Positions 52,609-61,211 of a stretch of 64,000 bases of DNA are shown piece after piece. Each line of letters opens with the position of its first letter. Position 1 is the stretch's first letter. A program made the position numbers and the translations under genes. This stretch comes from Insolitispirillum peregrinum (GTDB taxonomy: Bacteria; Pseudomonadota; Alphaproteobacteria; Rhodospirillales; Rhodospirillaceae), in the NCBI RefSeq assembly GCF_900156605.1, contig NZ_FTOA01000003.1, positions 1 through 64,000 on the forward strand, in the 5' to 3' direction. The notes under the pieces are model-generated. The model was given only the letters and a program-made list of their open reading frames with translations, made no database searches and was not told where the DNA came from.

Positions 52609-54951
52609 ATGAAGACCGAGGGGAGCCGGCTGCCGCGCCGTCACCAGTACCGCATGCGACAGGGGATGGTCAGCATGATGGCCGTGATGGCGCTGTGCAG
52701 TCTGGGGGGACTGACAGGAAACGCCGTGGCCGCAGACAACACCACAGGGGGACAGACCCGGCAAGGCACCGCCTTTGCCATTCCGGCGCAGCCGCTGGCC
52801 AGTGCCCTGACCGCTTATGGCGTGCAGGCCGGAGTGCAGGTGGCGGTTGATCCGGCGGCGATTGCCGGTGTGACCTCGCCGGGGGTGACCGGGACCTACA
52901 GCGCCGAACAGGCGCTGGCCTCGCTGCTGTCCGGCTCGGGGTTGGTGTGGCAGTTCACCAGTCCGACCTCGGTGGTGCTGGAGCGTCCGGCGGCGGGGGA
53001 TTCGTCGTCGTTGATGCTGGCGCCGGTGGTGGTGTCGGGCGAGCGTGTCGAGCGGTCGTTGCGGGAAACCGCCTCCAGCGTGGCGGTGCTGGACAGCGTG
53101 ACGCTCGACGAGCGGCCCGACATCTCGGGGGCCAACCGGGTGACCGAGAACGTCGCCAACATCGTGACCATCGAACCCAGCAACCATGCGCCGGTGGTGC
53201 GCGGGCTGGAAGGCGCCGGACCGGCCATCGGGGCCAATGCCTTCTTTGCCGGGGTGCGCCCGCGCCTGACGGTGCAGATGGATGGCCGTCCGCTGTCGTT
53301 CAACGAAATGATCTTTGGCGATGCCTCGACGTGGGATGTCGAGCAGGTGGAAGTCTTCCGTGGGCCGCAAAGCACGGTGCAGGGACGCAATTCGATTGCC
53401 GGGGCAATCGTGATGAAGACCGCCGACCCGACCTATGAGCCGGAAGGCAAAATCCGCCTGTCGGCGGGCAACCATGACTATCGGCAGGTGGCGGGGGCGG
53501 TCTCTGGCCCGATTGTCGAAGATCAGGTGGCGGTGCGTCTGGCCTTTGAGCGGGCCACCAGCACCAGCGAGCTGAAATTCCAGCCCTATGAGGGCGAGGA
53601 TGATCCCGGTGACTATCAGGCAACCACCATGCGCGCCAAAATCCTGCTGGAGCCGAAAAAGCTCGAAGGCTTCCGCACGCTGGTGACGGTCAGCCACAGC
53701 AATTACGAAGGCCCGCAGGCGGAATACGTCAAGGCCCCCTACGGCAGCACCGGCACGCCCTATTCGATCAACGTCGCCACCTTTAACCCGCGCAGCCTGA
53801 ACGGCACCATCGAGACCACCTGGGAACTGACCGACAGCCTGACATTTGAAAACCATGCCTCGCTGTCGGACCTCAGCGTGCGGCGTCATGCCCCGGCGGG
53901 AACCGGCAACGTGAGGATTGATGGCCGCGAAGCCAGCCTTGAGCCACGCCTGCATTTCACCGGCTTTGACGGTCGGGTGAAGGGTTTTGGCGGCTATTAT
54001 GGCATGCGCGGCAAGCAAGACGAATTCATCGACATGCTGAACAGCTATTACATGGACAAGACCGAAACCGACGCGGTGTTCGGCGAAGCCACGGTCGGTC
54101 TGACATCAGCCCTTGATCTGACACTGGGCGGGCGTCTGGAAGAAGAAACCCGCCAGCGCATCGGCGGTACCGGGCGGTTTGCGGTTGATTTCGATGAAAC
54201 CTATCAGGTGTTTCTGCCCAAGGCCGGTCTGGCGTGGCGGGTGGATGAGCAGTGGACGGTCGGCACCACCGTGTCGCGCGGCTATAATGGTGGCGGGGCG
54301 GGCGTGACCTTTGCCGCACCGTTTACCAGCTATTCCTATGACCCGGAATATGTCTGGAACTATGAAGCCTATACCCGCGCCGACCTGCTGGACGGGGCGC
54401 TGCGCCTGACCGGCAACGTGTTCTATGCCGACTATAAAGACCTGCAACTGCCCTATCGTCTGGCTGCCAACTCGACGGTGATCCGCAACGCCAAAGAAGC
54501 CGCCACCTATGGCACCGAACTGGGCGCCCGCTGGCGCGCCACTCCCGAACTGGAAGTCTTTGGTGATATCGGCCTGTTGAAAACCGAAATCCTCAGCTAT
54601 CCGGGATCGGGCTACGAAGGCAACGAATTCCCGCAGGCTCCGGCGCTGACCGGCACCGTCGGGGTCAGCTATCACCCGACCGACGCCTGGGAACTGGGCG
54701 GTGAGGCACGCTATTCCGAAGCCTATTATTCCGATGTCGCCAACACCGCGCGCGGCAAGGTCGATCCCTATTGGGTGGTCAACCTGCACGGCAGCTATGA
54801 CCTCGGCGGGCCGCGCCTGTTTGGCTCGATCCGCAACCTGCTCGATACCGACGCGATCACCGATATCGGTCTGGGGACCACCGAGAGGAACGACTATGCC
54901 TCGATGCTGCCGTCGCGCACCTTTGTGATGGGGGTTGAGGCGTCGTTCTAG
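52609..54951 (+). CDS. TonB-dependent receptor with N-terminal signalling domain (FecA/FpvA type)
   Basis: This 780-residue outer-membrane receptor has a signal peptide (MVSMMAVMALCSLGGLTGNA, cleavage near AVA-ADN). The STN signalling domain is at about residues 50-115 (FAIPAQPLASALTAYGVQAG). The plug follows (SSVAVLDSVTLDERPDISGA, VEQVEVFRGPQSTVQGRNSI). A 22-strand barrel ends in the Phe of VMGVEASF. AGGAGA precedes the ATG at 52609. It imports a ferric chelate with TonB energy and signals to FecR. The stop TAG is the start of a palindromic element (54950-55054). Confidence 0.93.
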   Translation: MKTEGSRLPRRHQYRMRQGMVSMMAVMALCSLGGLTGNAVAADNTTGGQTRQGTAFAIPAQPLASALTAYGVQAGVQVAVDPAAIAGVTSPGVTGTYSAEQALASLLSGSGLVWQFTSPTSVVLERPAAGDSSSLMLAPVVVSGERVERSLRETASSVAVLDSVTLDERPDISGANRVTENVANIVTIEPSNHAPVVRGLEGAGPAIGANAFFAGVRPRLTVQMDGRPLSFNEMIFGDASTWDVEQVEVFRGPQSTVQGRNSIAGAIVMKTADPTYEPEGKIRLSAGNHDYRQVAGAVSGPIVEDQVAVRLAFERATSTSELKFQPYEGEDDPGDYQATTMRAKILLEPKKLEGFRTLVTVSHSNYEGPQAEYVKAPYGSTGTPYSINVATFNPRSLNGTIETTWELTDSLTFENHASLSDLSVRRHAPAGTGNVRIDGREASLEPRLHFTGFDGRVKGFGGYYGMRGKQDEFIDMLNSYYMDKTETDAVFGEATVGLTSALDLTLGGRLEEETRQRIGGTGRFAVDFDETYQVFLPKAGLAWRVDEQWTVGTTVSRGYNGGGAGVTFAAPFTSYSYDPEYVWNYEAYTRADLLDGALRLTGNVFYADYKDLQLPYRLAANSTVIRNAKEAATYGTELGARWRATPELEVFGDIGLLKTEILSYPGSGYEGNEFPQAPALTGTVGVSYHPTDAWELGGEARYSEAYYSDVANTARGKVDPYWVVNLHGSYDLGGPRLFGSIRNLLDTDAITDIGLGTTERNDYASMLPSRTFVMGVEASF

Positions 54952-55054
54952 AGCAAATCCCGAGCAGATGGCTCCATCTGCGACGACATATTTGCTGAAA
55001 ATACAATATATTAGAGCATTTGAAGTGATCTAGGGAGAACGGAAAATGCTCTAA
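54950..55054. repeat. TAGAGCA-type palindromic element, composite copy
   Basis: It begins AGAGCAAATCCCGAGCAGATG with inner stem GCAGATG-GCTC-CATCTGC, then GACGACATATTTGC. A second arm pair follows, TTAGAGCATTT ... AAATGCTCTAA. The TAG of the receptor stop codon is the first triplet of the element. It matches 57282-57384 in reverse orientation. Confidence 0.8.
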
Positions 55055-55100
55055 AGGCATCGGTGATGCGTGACCAGAAAGAGGATGTGAGGAGGGGTGA

Positions 55101-55412
55101 ATGAATGAGAGTGCAGCGGTGGTCCTGTTGGCCACGGCACTGGTGGCGGCGGGGACGGCAAGCCTGTACCTGACCGCCCCCCGGCAGCAATGGCTGGGCC
55201 GTCCGCTGTCCTCCCGCCACTGGCGGGGGATCGGGGCGCTGTTGTGGCTGGCGGGCTGGTGGCTGTGGGGCGACCAGACCCGACCGGTGACGGCGCTGTT
55301 CGTCGCCCTGATGCTCAGCATGCTGGTGCTGGTGGCGATGCCGTTGCTGGCGGTGCTGCGCGAGGCTCATCAGGCCCGCCAGTCAGCTCCCCGGTCAGGA
55401 GGCCATTCATGA
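55101..55412 (+). CDS. DUF3325-like small membrane protein
   Basis: This 103-residue protein has three hydrophobic segments (about 6-24, 42-56 and 64-86). RQQWLGRPLSSRHWRGIGAL and the three-helix layout fit DUF3325 proteins encoded with DUF3649 and PepSY membrane proteins next to siderophore receptors. Function is unproven; an accessory role in ferric-siderophore processing is inferred from context. Its stop overlaps the next ATG by four bases. Confidence 0.7.
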   Translation: MNESAAVVLLATALVAAGTASLYLTAPRQQWLGRPLSSRHWRGIGALLWLAGWWLWGDQTRPVTALFVALMLSMLVLVAMPLLAVLREAHQARQSAPRSGGHS

Positions 55413-55699
55413 GTACCCCTGCTGAGGCTCCGGCGATCAAGGCCCATTGGTGGGCCAAGACGCTGGCGGGCGTGCTGTGCGGCTTTGCGCTGGCGCTGGC
55501 GCTGGCAACCCTGTTCCACCAGCTGACCCCCGGTGGTCCGGGCAAGCTGATGCTGTTGATGTGGCTGATATCCCCGCTCTGGCTGACCATTGCCTCGCTG
55601 GTCTACCTGTTCCGCGATGGCTGGCGGGCGTGGGGCTGGCTGGGCGGAGCCTCGGTGCTGGCCTATGGGGCCGTGTTTGTGTCGAAACTGGGAAGCTGA
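55409..55699 (+). CDS. DUF3649-like small membrane protein
   Basis: This 96-residue protein has three membrane segments (about 16-34, 44-62 and 73-91). KAHWWAKTLAGVLCGFALAL and GPGKLMLLMWLISPLWLTIA, and the sequence YLFRDGWRAWGWLGGASVLA, resemble DUF3649 proteins found in TonB-receptor operons. It starts in ATGA overlap with the previous gene; the PepSY gene follows after five bases. Confidence 0.75.
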   Translation: MSTPAEAPAIKAHWWAKTLAGVLCGFALALALATLFHQLTPGGPGKLMLLMWLISPLWLTIASLVYLFRDGWRAWGWLGGASVLAYGAVFVSKLGS

Positions 55700-55704
55700 G
55701 CACG

Positions 55705-57279
55705 ATGCACAACGAAACCATCCGCCATTACAAGGTGGTCCACACCTGGACCGGCATTTTGTGCGGGCTGTTCCTGTTCGTGGCGTTTTATGCCGGAGCC
55801 TTGACGGTGTTTGCGCCGTCGCTGACCCGCTGGGCAACGCCGGAAACCCTGCCTGCAACCCCGCTGGAACAGGTCGATGGCCTGATTGCCCGCGCCATGG
55901 AGCAGGTGCCATTGACCCGCGAGCAGTTCCGCATCCGTCTGGACGAGACGGGAGGCAATGCCGCGTGGGTCAGCTGGCCGAAAAACGGACCGGCCTCGCC
56001 GCGCGACAAGGTGCCGGAGGTCGGGGCGGTGCTGGCGGCTGATGGCAGCCTGACCATCGTTGATCTGCCCCATCGTGAGCTGGGGGAGTTCATTGACACC
56101 CTGCACCGGACGGCGGGCCTGCCGGTGGATGTTGAACTGGGATCGATGTTCATGGGGGTGGTCAGCGCACTGTACTTCGTGGCGCTGGTCTCGGGTCTGA
56201 TCGTCCTGTTGCCATCGCTGATCAAGGATTTGTTCGTGGTCCGGCTGGGGAAAAACGTCAAACGCTTCTGGCTGGATGCCCATAATCTGGTCGGTCTGGT
56301 CTGCCTGCCGTTCCATCTGATCATTGCGGTGACGTCGGTGGTGTTCGGACTGCACGACGAGATTTATGCGGTGATGAATCCGGTGACTTTTCAGGGTGAA
56401 ATCCGCCAGATGTTCCAGCGGGAAAGCCCGTTTTCTGCCATCAAGCCCGATGCCGAACCGGCTCCGTTGCAGCCAGTGACGATGCTGTTGCAGCGGGTGA
56501 GGGAAACCGCACCGGACTTCCGTCCCTACATGCTGGAAATCCGTCAGGCCGGGACCAAAGGGGCCAGCGTCTCGGTGTGGGGGAATGATGAACAGTATCT
56601 GGCCTACCGCACCGGGCTGGCGGTGGTCAACGGCGCGACCGGCGCGGTGGTCAACACCGATTATGTCCCCGAGTTGCAGGGCGGCTATGGCTCGACGGTG
56701 GCCGCGTTCTTTTCCCTGCACTTCGGGACCTATGGCGGCGAGCCGGTGAAGTGGGGCTATCTGGTGCTGGGGCTGGCCGGGGCCTTTGTGTTCTATTCCG
56801 GCAACCTGCTGTGGATCGAAAGCCGTCGCCGCCATGAAAAACGCTCGACCGGGCCGGTGACGCAAAGCCGCTCGACCCATGTGATGGCGGCGCTGACCGT
56901 CGGCGTCTGTCTGGGCTGTGTCAGCGGGGTTTCGCTGGCGATCATCGCTGGCAAGCTGATGCCGATGCTGGGCGATGATCCCTTGCCGTGGCAGAACGCG
57001 GCCTATTATGCGGCGCTGGTGCTGTCGGTGGGGTGGGCGCTGGTGCGCGGGGCGGCGCGGGCAACGGTGCCGTTGCTGTGGGCGGCGGCGCTGGCGACAG
57101 CCCTGATTCCGCTGCTGGCGCTGGTCGAGGTGCTGATGCCGCAGGCCAATGGTGATCCCGGTGGTTTGGTGCTGGAAGCGGTGGCGCTGGTAGGCGCCAT
57201 CCTGCTGCTGTGGATGGCGCGGGCCTCGGCCCGGCGGCTGCGCAACGGGCCGCGCGACAGCGTGTGGTCGGCGGCCTGA
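55705..57279 (+). CDS. PepSY-associated membrane protein (putative ferric-siderophore reductase-like)
   Basis: This 524-residue inner-membrane protein begins with YKVVHTWTGILCGLFLFVAF, typical of PepSY_TM proteins. It has a first periplasmic domain, a second helix pair (VVSALYFVALVSGLIVLLPS), then KNVKRFWLDAHNLVGLVCLP with conserved His. A second PepSY-like periplasmic region follows, and several C-terminal helices close the protein. Members next to siderophore receptors have been linked to periplasmic iron reduction or siderophore release; that role here is inferred. The ATG at 55705 fits the family start. Confidence 0.85.
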   Translation: MHNETIRHYKVVHTWTGILCGLFLFVAFYAGALTVFAPSLTRWATPETLPATPLEQVDGLIARAMEQVPLTREQFRIRLDETGGNAAWVSWPKNGPASPRDKVPEVGAVLAADGSLTIVDLPHRELGEFIDTLHRTAGLPVDVELGSMFMGVVSALYFVALVSGLIVLLPSLIKDLFVVRLGKNVKRFWLDAHNLVGLVCLPFHLIIAVTSVVFGLHDEIYAVMNPVTFQGEIRQMFQRESPFSAIKPDAEPAPLQPVTMLLQRVRETAPDFRPYMLEIRQAGTKGASVSVWGNDEQYLAYRTGLAVVNGATGAVVNTDYVPELQGGYGSTVAAFFSLHFGTYGGEPVKWGYLVLGLAGAFVFYSGNLLWIESRRRHEKRSTGPVTQSRSTHVMAALTVGVCLGCVSGVSLAIIAGKLMPMLGDDPLPWQNAAYYAALVLSVGWALVRGAARATVPLLWAAALATALIPLLALVEVLMPQANGDPGGLVLEAVALVGAILLLWMARASARRLRNGPRDSVWSAA

Positions 57280-57281
57280 TT

Positions 57282-57384
57282 AGAGCATTTCTCGGTCTCC
57301 AAGGATCACGATAAATGCTCTAATGACTTGTTATCTAAGCAAATACGTCGTCGCAGATGTGTCCATCTGCTCGGGATTTGCTCT
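57282..57384. repeat. TAGAGCA-type palindromic element, reverse composite copy
   Basis: Read on the minus strand it gives AGAGCAAATCCCGAGCAGATG, the stem GCAGATG-GACA-CATCTGC, GACGACGTATTTGC, then the second arm pair AGAGCATTT...AAATGCTCT. It starts two bases after the PepSY stop (TGA), so unlike the other copies it does not supply the stop. Confidence 0.8.
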
Positions 57385-57393
57385 AGCGTGCGT

Positions 57394-57430
57394 AAAAAAA
57401 AGCCGGGGCAGCGAACACTGCCCCGGCTTT
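57394..57430 (-). terminator. Rho-independent terminator of the metNIQ operon
   Basis: The stem GCCGGGGCAG (57402-57411) / CTGCCCCGGC (57418-57427) has a six-base loop. On the minus strand it is followed by eight T's (57394-57401). It lies 22 bases after the last MetQ-like stop codon. Confidence 0.93.
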
Positions 57431-57449
57431 TGTGCGTCACGTGACAGGC

Positions 57450-58235
57450 TTATTGCCACGCCGGAACCACCGACCCCTTGAAGGTCGTTTCGATGAACGC
57501 CTTCACTTCCGGGGTGTGGTAGCTGTCGAGGAAGGTCTTCACCCACGGCGCGTTGGCATCGGCCTTGCGCACGGCGATGACGTTGGCATAGGGAGCCTTC
57601 AGGCCTTCGCGGAACAGCGAGTCCTTGGACGGGTTCATGCCCGCTTCGATGGCGTAGTTGCTGTTGATCACCGCCACATCGACATCATCCAGCGAACGCG
57701 GCAACTGGGCGGCATCCAGCTCGACCAGTTTCAGATTCTTGGGGTTGTCGATCACGTCGGCCACCGTTGCCTTGGCACCAGCGCCGTCACGCAGCTTGAT
57801 CAGACCCTGATCGGCGAGGATCAGCAGGGCGCGGGCGCCGTTGCTGGGGTCGTTGGGCAGGGCCACCGAGGAACCGTCCTTCAGGTCCTTCAGCTCTTTC
57901 ACCTTCTTCGAGTACCCACCCATCGGGAAGTTGACGGTCTGGCCAACGCTGACCAGATCGAACTTGCGGTCGGCGATCTGACGGTCGAGGTACGGCTGGT
58001 GCTGGAACGAATTGATGTCCAGATCACCATCGGCCAGCGCCTGGTTCGGCACCACATAATCCGAGAATTCGATCACTTGCAGGTCAAGGCCGTTTTTGGC
58101 GGCGATTTCCTTGACCTTTTCCATGATCTGGGCGTGCGGGCCGGGGGTGACGCCGATCTTTTTGGTTTCGGCGTGGGCAACGCTGGCGGTGAACAGCGCG
58201 GCAACGGCCGCTGCGATCATGAATGCCTTTCTCAT
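57450..58235 (-). CDS. MetQ/NlpA-family substrate-binding protein, copy 1
   Basis: This 261-residue binding protein is for a D/L-methionine-type ABC importer. The signal peptide MRKAFMIAAAVAALFTASVA is cleaved near AHA-ETKK. No lipobox Cys is present, so it is probably soluble in the periplasm rather than lipid-anchored like E. coli MetQ. Family blocks are IGVTPGPHAQIMEKVKEIA, FSDYVVPNQALADGDLDINS and VALPNDPSNGARALLILADQ. The start at 58233-58235 gives a standard signal peptide. It follows a close paralogue (58290-59072) and ends the operon. Confidence 0.9.
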   Translation of the reverse strand: MRKAFMIAAAVAALFTASVAHAETKKIGVTPGPHAQIMEKVKEIAAKNGLDLQVIEFSDYVVPNQALADGDLDINSFQHQPYLDRQIADRKFDLVSVGQTVNFPMGGYSKKVKELKDLKDGSSVALPNDPSNGARALLILADQGLIKLRDGAGAKATVADVIDNPKNLKLVELDAAQLPRSLDDVDVAVINSNYAIEAGMNPSKDSLFREGLKAPYANVIAVRKADANAPWVKTFLDSYHTPEVKAFIETTFKGSVVPAWQ

Positions 58236-58289
58236 CGGGAGACCTCTCAATTGTTATGAGTTTTATTGATGGGGGGAGTCTTGAACGGC

Positions 58290-59072
58290 TTACCAGGTCG
58301 GGGTGATCGCGCCCTGGAACTTGGTTTCGATGAACGCCTTCACGTCCGGGCTGTGGTAGCTGTCGATGAAGGTCTTCACCCACTCGCTGTTGGCGTCGGC
58401 CTTGCGGGCGGCGATGATGCCGACGTAGGGGGCCTTGGTGCTTTCGCGGAACAGCGAGTTCTTCGCCGGATGCAGGCCCGCCTGCAGGGCATAGTTGGTG
58501 TTGATCAGCGCCACATCGACATCATCGAGCGAGCGCGGCAGCTGGGCGGCGTCCAGCTCAACCAGCTTGAACTTGCGCGGGTTGTCGATCACGTCGGCCA
58601 CGGTGGCGCGCACGCCGATACCGTCGGTCAGTTTGATCAGGCCCTGATCGGCCAGCATCAGCAGGGCGCGGGCGCCGTTGCTGGGGTCGTTCGGCAGGGC
58701 GATGGTGGCACCGTCGGGGATGTCCGCCATGGTCTTGATCTTGCTGGAATAGCCCGCCATCGGGAAGTTCACCGACTGTGCCACGCTGGCCAGATCCAGC
58801 TTGCGCGAGGCCACCTGATTGTCGAGATACGGCTTGTGCTGGAACGAATTGATGTCGATGTCGCCATCGGCCAGCGCCTGATTCGGCACCACGTAATCCG
58901 AAAACTCGATGATCTGCAGCTCCAGACCCTTGGTGGCGGCCACTTCCTTGACCTTTTCCATGATCTGGGCATGGGGGCCGGGGGTGACGCCAACCTTTTT
59001 GGTTTCGGCCTGGGCAACGCTGGTGGTGAACAGGGCTGCCGCAGCGGCGGCCAGCAGGAACAGCTTTTTCAT
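58290..59072 (-). CDS. MetQ/NlpA-family substrate-binding protein, copy 2
   Basis: This 260-residue paralogue of the gene just downstream has the signal peptide MKKLFLLAAAAAALFTTSVA, again without lipobox Cys. It shares VGVTPGPHAQIMEKVKEVA, FSDYVVPNQALADGDIDINS and IALPNDPSNGARALLMLADQ with copy 1. Differences cluster in the C-terminal half. Together the copies suggest one importer with two related binding proteins, perhaps for methionine and a derivative. It lies 35 bases after metI. Confidence 0.9.
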   Translation of the reverse strand: MKKLFLLAAAAAALFTTSVAQAETKKVGVTPGPHAQIMEKVKEVAATKGLELQIIEFSDYVVPNQALADGDIDINSFQHKPYLDNQVASRKLDLASVAQSVNFPMAGYSSKIKTMADIPDGATIALPNDPSNGARALLMLADQGLIKLTDGIGVRATVADVIDNPRKFKLVELDAAQLPRSLDDVDVALINTNYALQAGLHPAKNSLFRESTKAPYVGIIAARKADANSEWVKTFIDSYHSPDVKAFIETKFQGAITPTW

Positions 59073-59107
59073 GCGGGAAAATCCTCTCGACAGGTATCTT
59101 GTTGACT

Positions 59108-59779
59108 TTATCCGTGTTTACGGTGGCGCTTGTCGAAGCGGCGGGCGAGGGCGTCGCCTGCGCTCTGCACCGCCTGCACCAGCACGATCAGCACCAGTAC
59201 CACCGCCAGCATCACTTCGGGCATGAAGCGCTGATAGCCATAGCGAATCCCCAGATCGCCCAGACCGCCACCGCCGACCGCACCGACCATCGCCGAATAG
59301 CCGATCAGGCTGACGATGGTCAGGGTCAGGGCCATGGTGATCGACGGGCGGGCTTCGGCCAGCAGAACCTTGGTGACAATCTGGAACGGGGTGGCCCCCA
59401 TGGCGCGGGCGGCTTCGATCAGGCCCTTGTCCACTTCGCGGATGGCGGCTTCGATCAGGCGGGCGACAAAGGGAATGGTGGCGACGGTCAGCGGCACAAT
59501 CGCCGCGCCGGTCCCGATCGAGGTTCCCGCCACCAGCCGGGTGAACGGAATGATCGCCACCACCAGAATGATGAACGGGGTCGAGCGGGTGGCGTTGACG
59601 ATCAGACCGATGATGCGGTTGGTCAGCGGGGCAGGGAACAGTTCACCCTTGCCGCTGGTGGCCAGAAACACCCCGATCGGCAGGCCGATGGCGGTGCCGA
59701 TGACACCGGCTACCACCACCATCTGGACCGTTTGCCACAGGGTGGACGTCAACAGGGAAAGCAGCATCTCAGGCGCCAT
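59108..59779 (-). CDS. metI: Methionine-type ABC transporter permease (MetI)
   Basis: This 223-residue permease has five or six helices. The binding-protein-dependent transport signature is [22 protein letters not shown], contacting MetN, and [20 protein letters not shown] is typical of MetI. The start at 59777-59779 ([10 protein letters not shown]) is preceded by GGAGG nine bases upstream and overlaps metN by 11 bases; a start at 59767 is possible. With MetN and the two binding proteins it forms an importer for methionine or a related compound. Confidence 0.9.
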   Translation of the reverse strand: MAPEMLLSLLTSTLWQTVQMVVVAGVIGTAIGLPIGVFLATSGKGELFPAPLTNRIIGLIVNATRSTPFIILVVAIIPFTRLVAGTSIGTGAAIVPLTVATIPFVARLIEAAIREVDKGLIEAARAMGATPFQIVTKVLLAEARPSITMALTLTIVSLIGYSAMVGAVGGGGLGDLGIRYGYQRFMPEVMLAVVLVLIVLVQAVQSAGDALARRFDKRHRKHG

Positions 59780-60872
59780 AGCCAAGAACCTCCGCACGCA
59801 GGCCGGTCTGTTGATAGAATTGGGCAGCACGCTCCATCACCGCCGGATCGGCAGGATAGGCCACCACCAGAGTGCCACAGGGCTCGCCGCCGATTTCGTC
59901 GATCGCCCCGGCAATGATGTTGACGTCGGCCTCCAGCGTACTGGCCATGCGGGCGGTCAGCGGCTGGTTGGCGGTCTTGCCAAAGAACACCAGCCGCACC
60001 AGCACGTTGTCACCGGCTGCCGGGGTCGGCTTCAGGCGGCGCTGGATGGCGTCGGGCAGGCCGGAACCGGGCATCGACGACAGCAGGACGCGGGTGGTGG
60101 CGTGCTGCGGGCTCATGAACACGTCAAAGGTACGACCGCTTTCGGCCACACGCCCCTGATCCAGCACCGCCACATGCGACGTTACCGCCTTGATCACGTC
60201 CATTTCATGGGTGATCAGCAACACCGTCAGCCCGAGGTCGTGGTTGATGGTTTTCAGCAGATCAAGAATTTGCAGGGTGGTTTCCGGGTCGAGTGCCGAG
60301 GTGGCTTCGTCGGACAGCAGCAGCTTGGGGCTGGTGGCCAGTGCACGGGCGATGCCGACCCGCTGCTTTTGCCCGCCGGACAGTTCCGCCGGATAGCGTC
60401 CGGCCTTGTCACCCAGCCCGACCAGATCGAGCAGCGGGGCGACGCGGGCCTTGATCTCTGCGGGCGATTGCCCGGCGATTTCCAGCGGCATCGCCACGTT
60501 GTCAAACACCGTGCGCGACGACAGCAGGTTAAAATGCTGGAAGATCATCCCCACCGAGCGGCGCAGGGTGCGCAGGGCGCTTTCGGACTGGGCCGCCACA
60601 TCGGTGCCATCAACCAAAACGCGCCCGCCGGTCGGCTTTTCCAACCCGTTGACCAGCCGGATCAGGGTCGATTTGCCTGCCCCCGACCGCCCGATGATGC
60701 CGGTGATGGTGCCACGCGGGACGCTGTAATTGATATCGTCCAGCGCGGTAAAGGCAGCCTGCGAGCCGGTGGCGGCATAGACCTTGGAAACCTGCTCGAA
60801 CGCCACCATCGGCGGAGCAGTGTCGGCGGGCAGAGGTCCACCGGGGGGAGGAGCGGTCGGGATGTCGGCCAT
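59769..60872 (-). CDS. metN: Methionine-type ABC transporter ATPase (MetN) with NIL domain
   Basis: This 367-residue ATPase has Walker [21 protein letters not shown], the C-loop [16 protein letters not shown], and Walker [14 protein letters not shown] with the H-loop [11 protein letters not shown]-terminal NIL domain (about 290-367, [20 protein letters not shown]) binds methionine for feedback inhibition in characterised MetN proteins. The start at 60870-60872 ([10 protein letters not shown]) gives a proline-rich 25-residue lead that is longer than usual. It is the first gene of the operon. No SAM riboswitch was recognised upstream. Confidence 0.92.
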   Translation of the reverse strand: MADIPTAPPPGGPLPADTAPPMVAFEQVSKVYAATGSQAAFTALDDINYSVPRGTITGIIGRSGAGKSTLIRLVNGLEKPTGGRVLVDGTDVAAQSESALRTLRRSVGMIFQHFNLLSSRTVFDNVAMPLEIAGQSPAEIKARVAPLLDLVGLGDKAGRYPAELSGGQKQRVGIARALATSPKLLLSDEATSALDPETTLQILDLLKTINHDLGLTVLLITHEMDVIKAVTSHVAVLDQGRVAESGRTFDVFMSPQHATTRVLLSSMPGSGLPDAIQRRLKPTPAAGDNVLVRLVFFGKTANQPLTARMASTLEADVNIIAGAIDEIGGEPCGTLVVAYPADPAVMERAAQFYQQTGLRAEVLGYGA

Positions 60873-60955
60873 GGGACTTTCTCGTTCGGTGTACGGGTGG
60901 GCGTCAGGGATGATCAAGCGGTATCATGGGTGGTGCTGGCGTCGCAATCGCGAAT

Positions 60956-60982
60956 TTCACATATATGGTATGTGTATGTGAA
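60956..60982. promoter_or_regulatory. Inverted repeat upstream of metN
   Basis: TTCACATA (60956-60963) and TATGTGAA (60975-60982) are perfect eight-base arms with an 11-base spacer, in an AT-rich stretch 84 bases before the metN start. It may be an operator for an unidentified regulator of the operon. Confidence 0.45.
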
Positions 60983-61050
60983 AAATTCACCACTTATTTT
61001 TTGCACAAATTAAGGGTGAGGGAAAGGACGATAATGCGGCAACGCACAAA

Positions 61051-61082
61051 AAGAAAGGCCCGCCTGTGGGGACAGCGGGCCG
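61051..61082 (-). terminator. Terminator-like hairpin downstream of the outer-membrane protein gene
   Basis: GGCCCGC (61057-61063) and GCGGGCC (61075-61081) form a stem extended inside by CTGT/ACAG with one bulge. On the minus strand TTTCTTTTTG follows. It is about 130 bases after the stop of the leftward barrel gene. Confidence 0.65.
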
Positions 61083-61106
61083 GAAAATTGTATCAATAGA
61101 AACGAT

Positions 61107-61211
61107 TAGAGCAGCGTGCGTTAAATCGGACGCAGACACGCTGCTCTAACCTTTTGATGTGCCGCAGTGATGGCGCGCAAAACCGGAACCACTTTTGCGC
61201 TCACTGCTCTA
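61107..61211. repeat. TAGAGCA-type element, second type
   Basis: It begins TAGAGCAGCGTG and pairs with CACGCTGCTCTA (to 61148). A second part follows with the inner palindrome CGCAAAA...TTTTGCG (about 61173-61198), ending TGCTCTA at 61211. The minus-strand TAG at 61209-61211 is the stop codon of the outer-membrane protein gene. Only the AGAGCA ends are shared with the other copies. Confidence 0.7.

Noticed and set aside
60873..61056. SAM or other riboswitch upstream of metN
   Set aside because: I could not fit the conserved cores of known SAM riboswitch classes; only an eight-base inverted repeat is visible.
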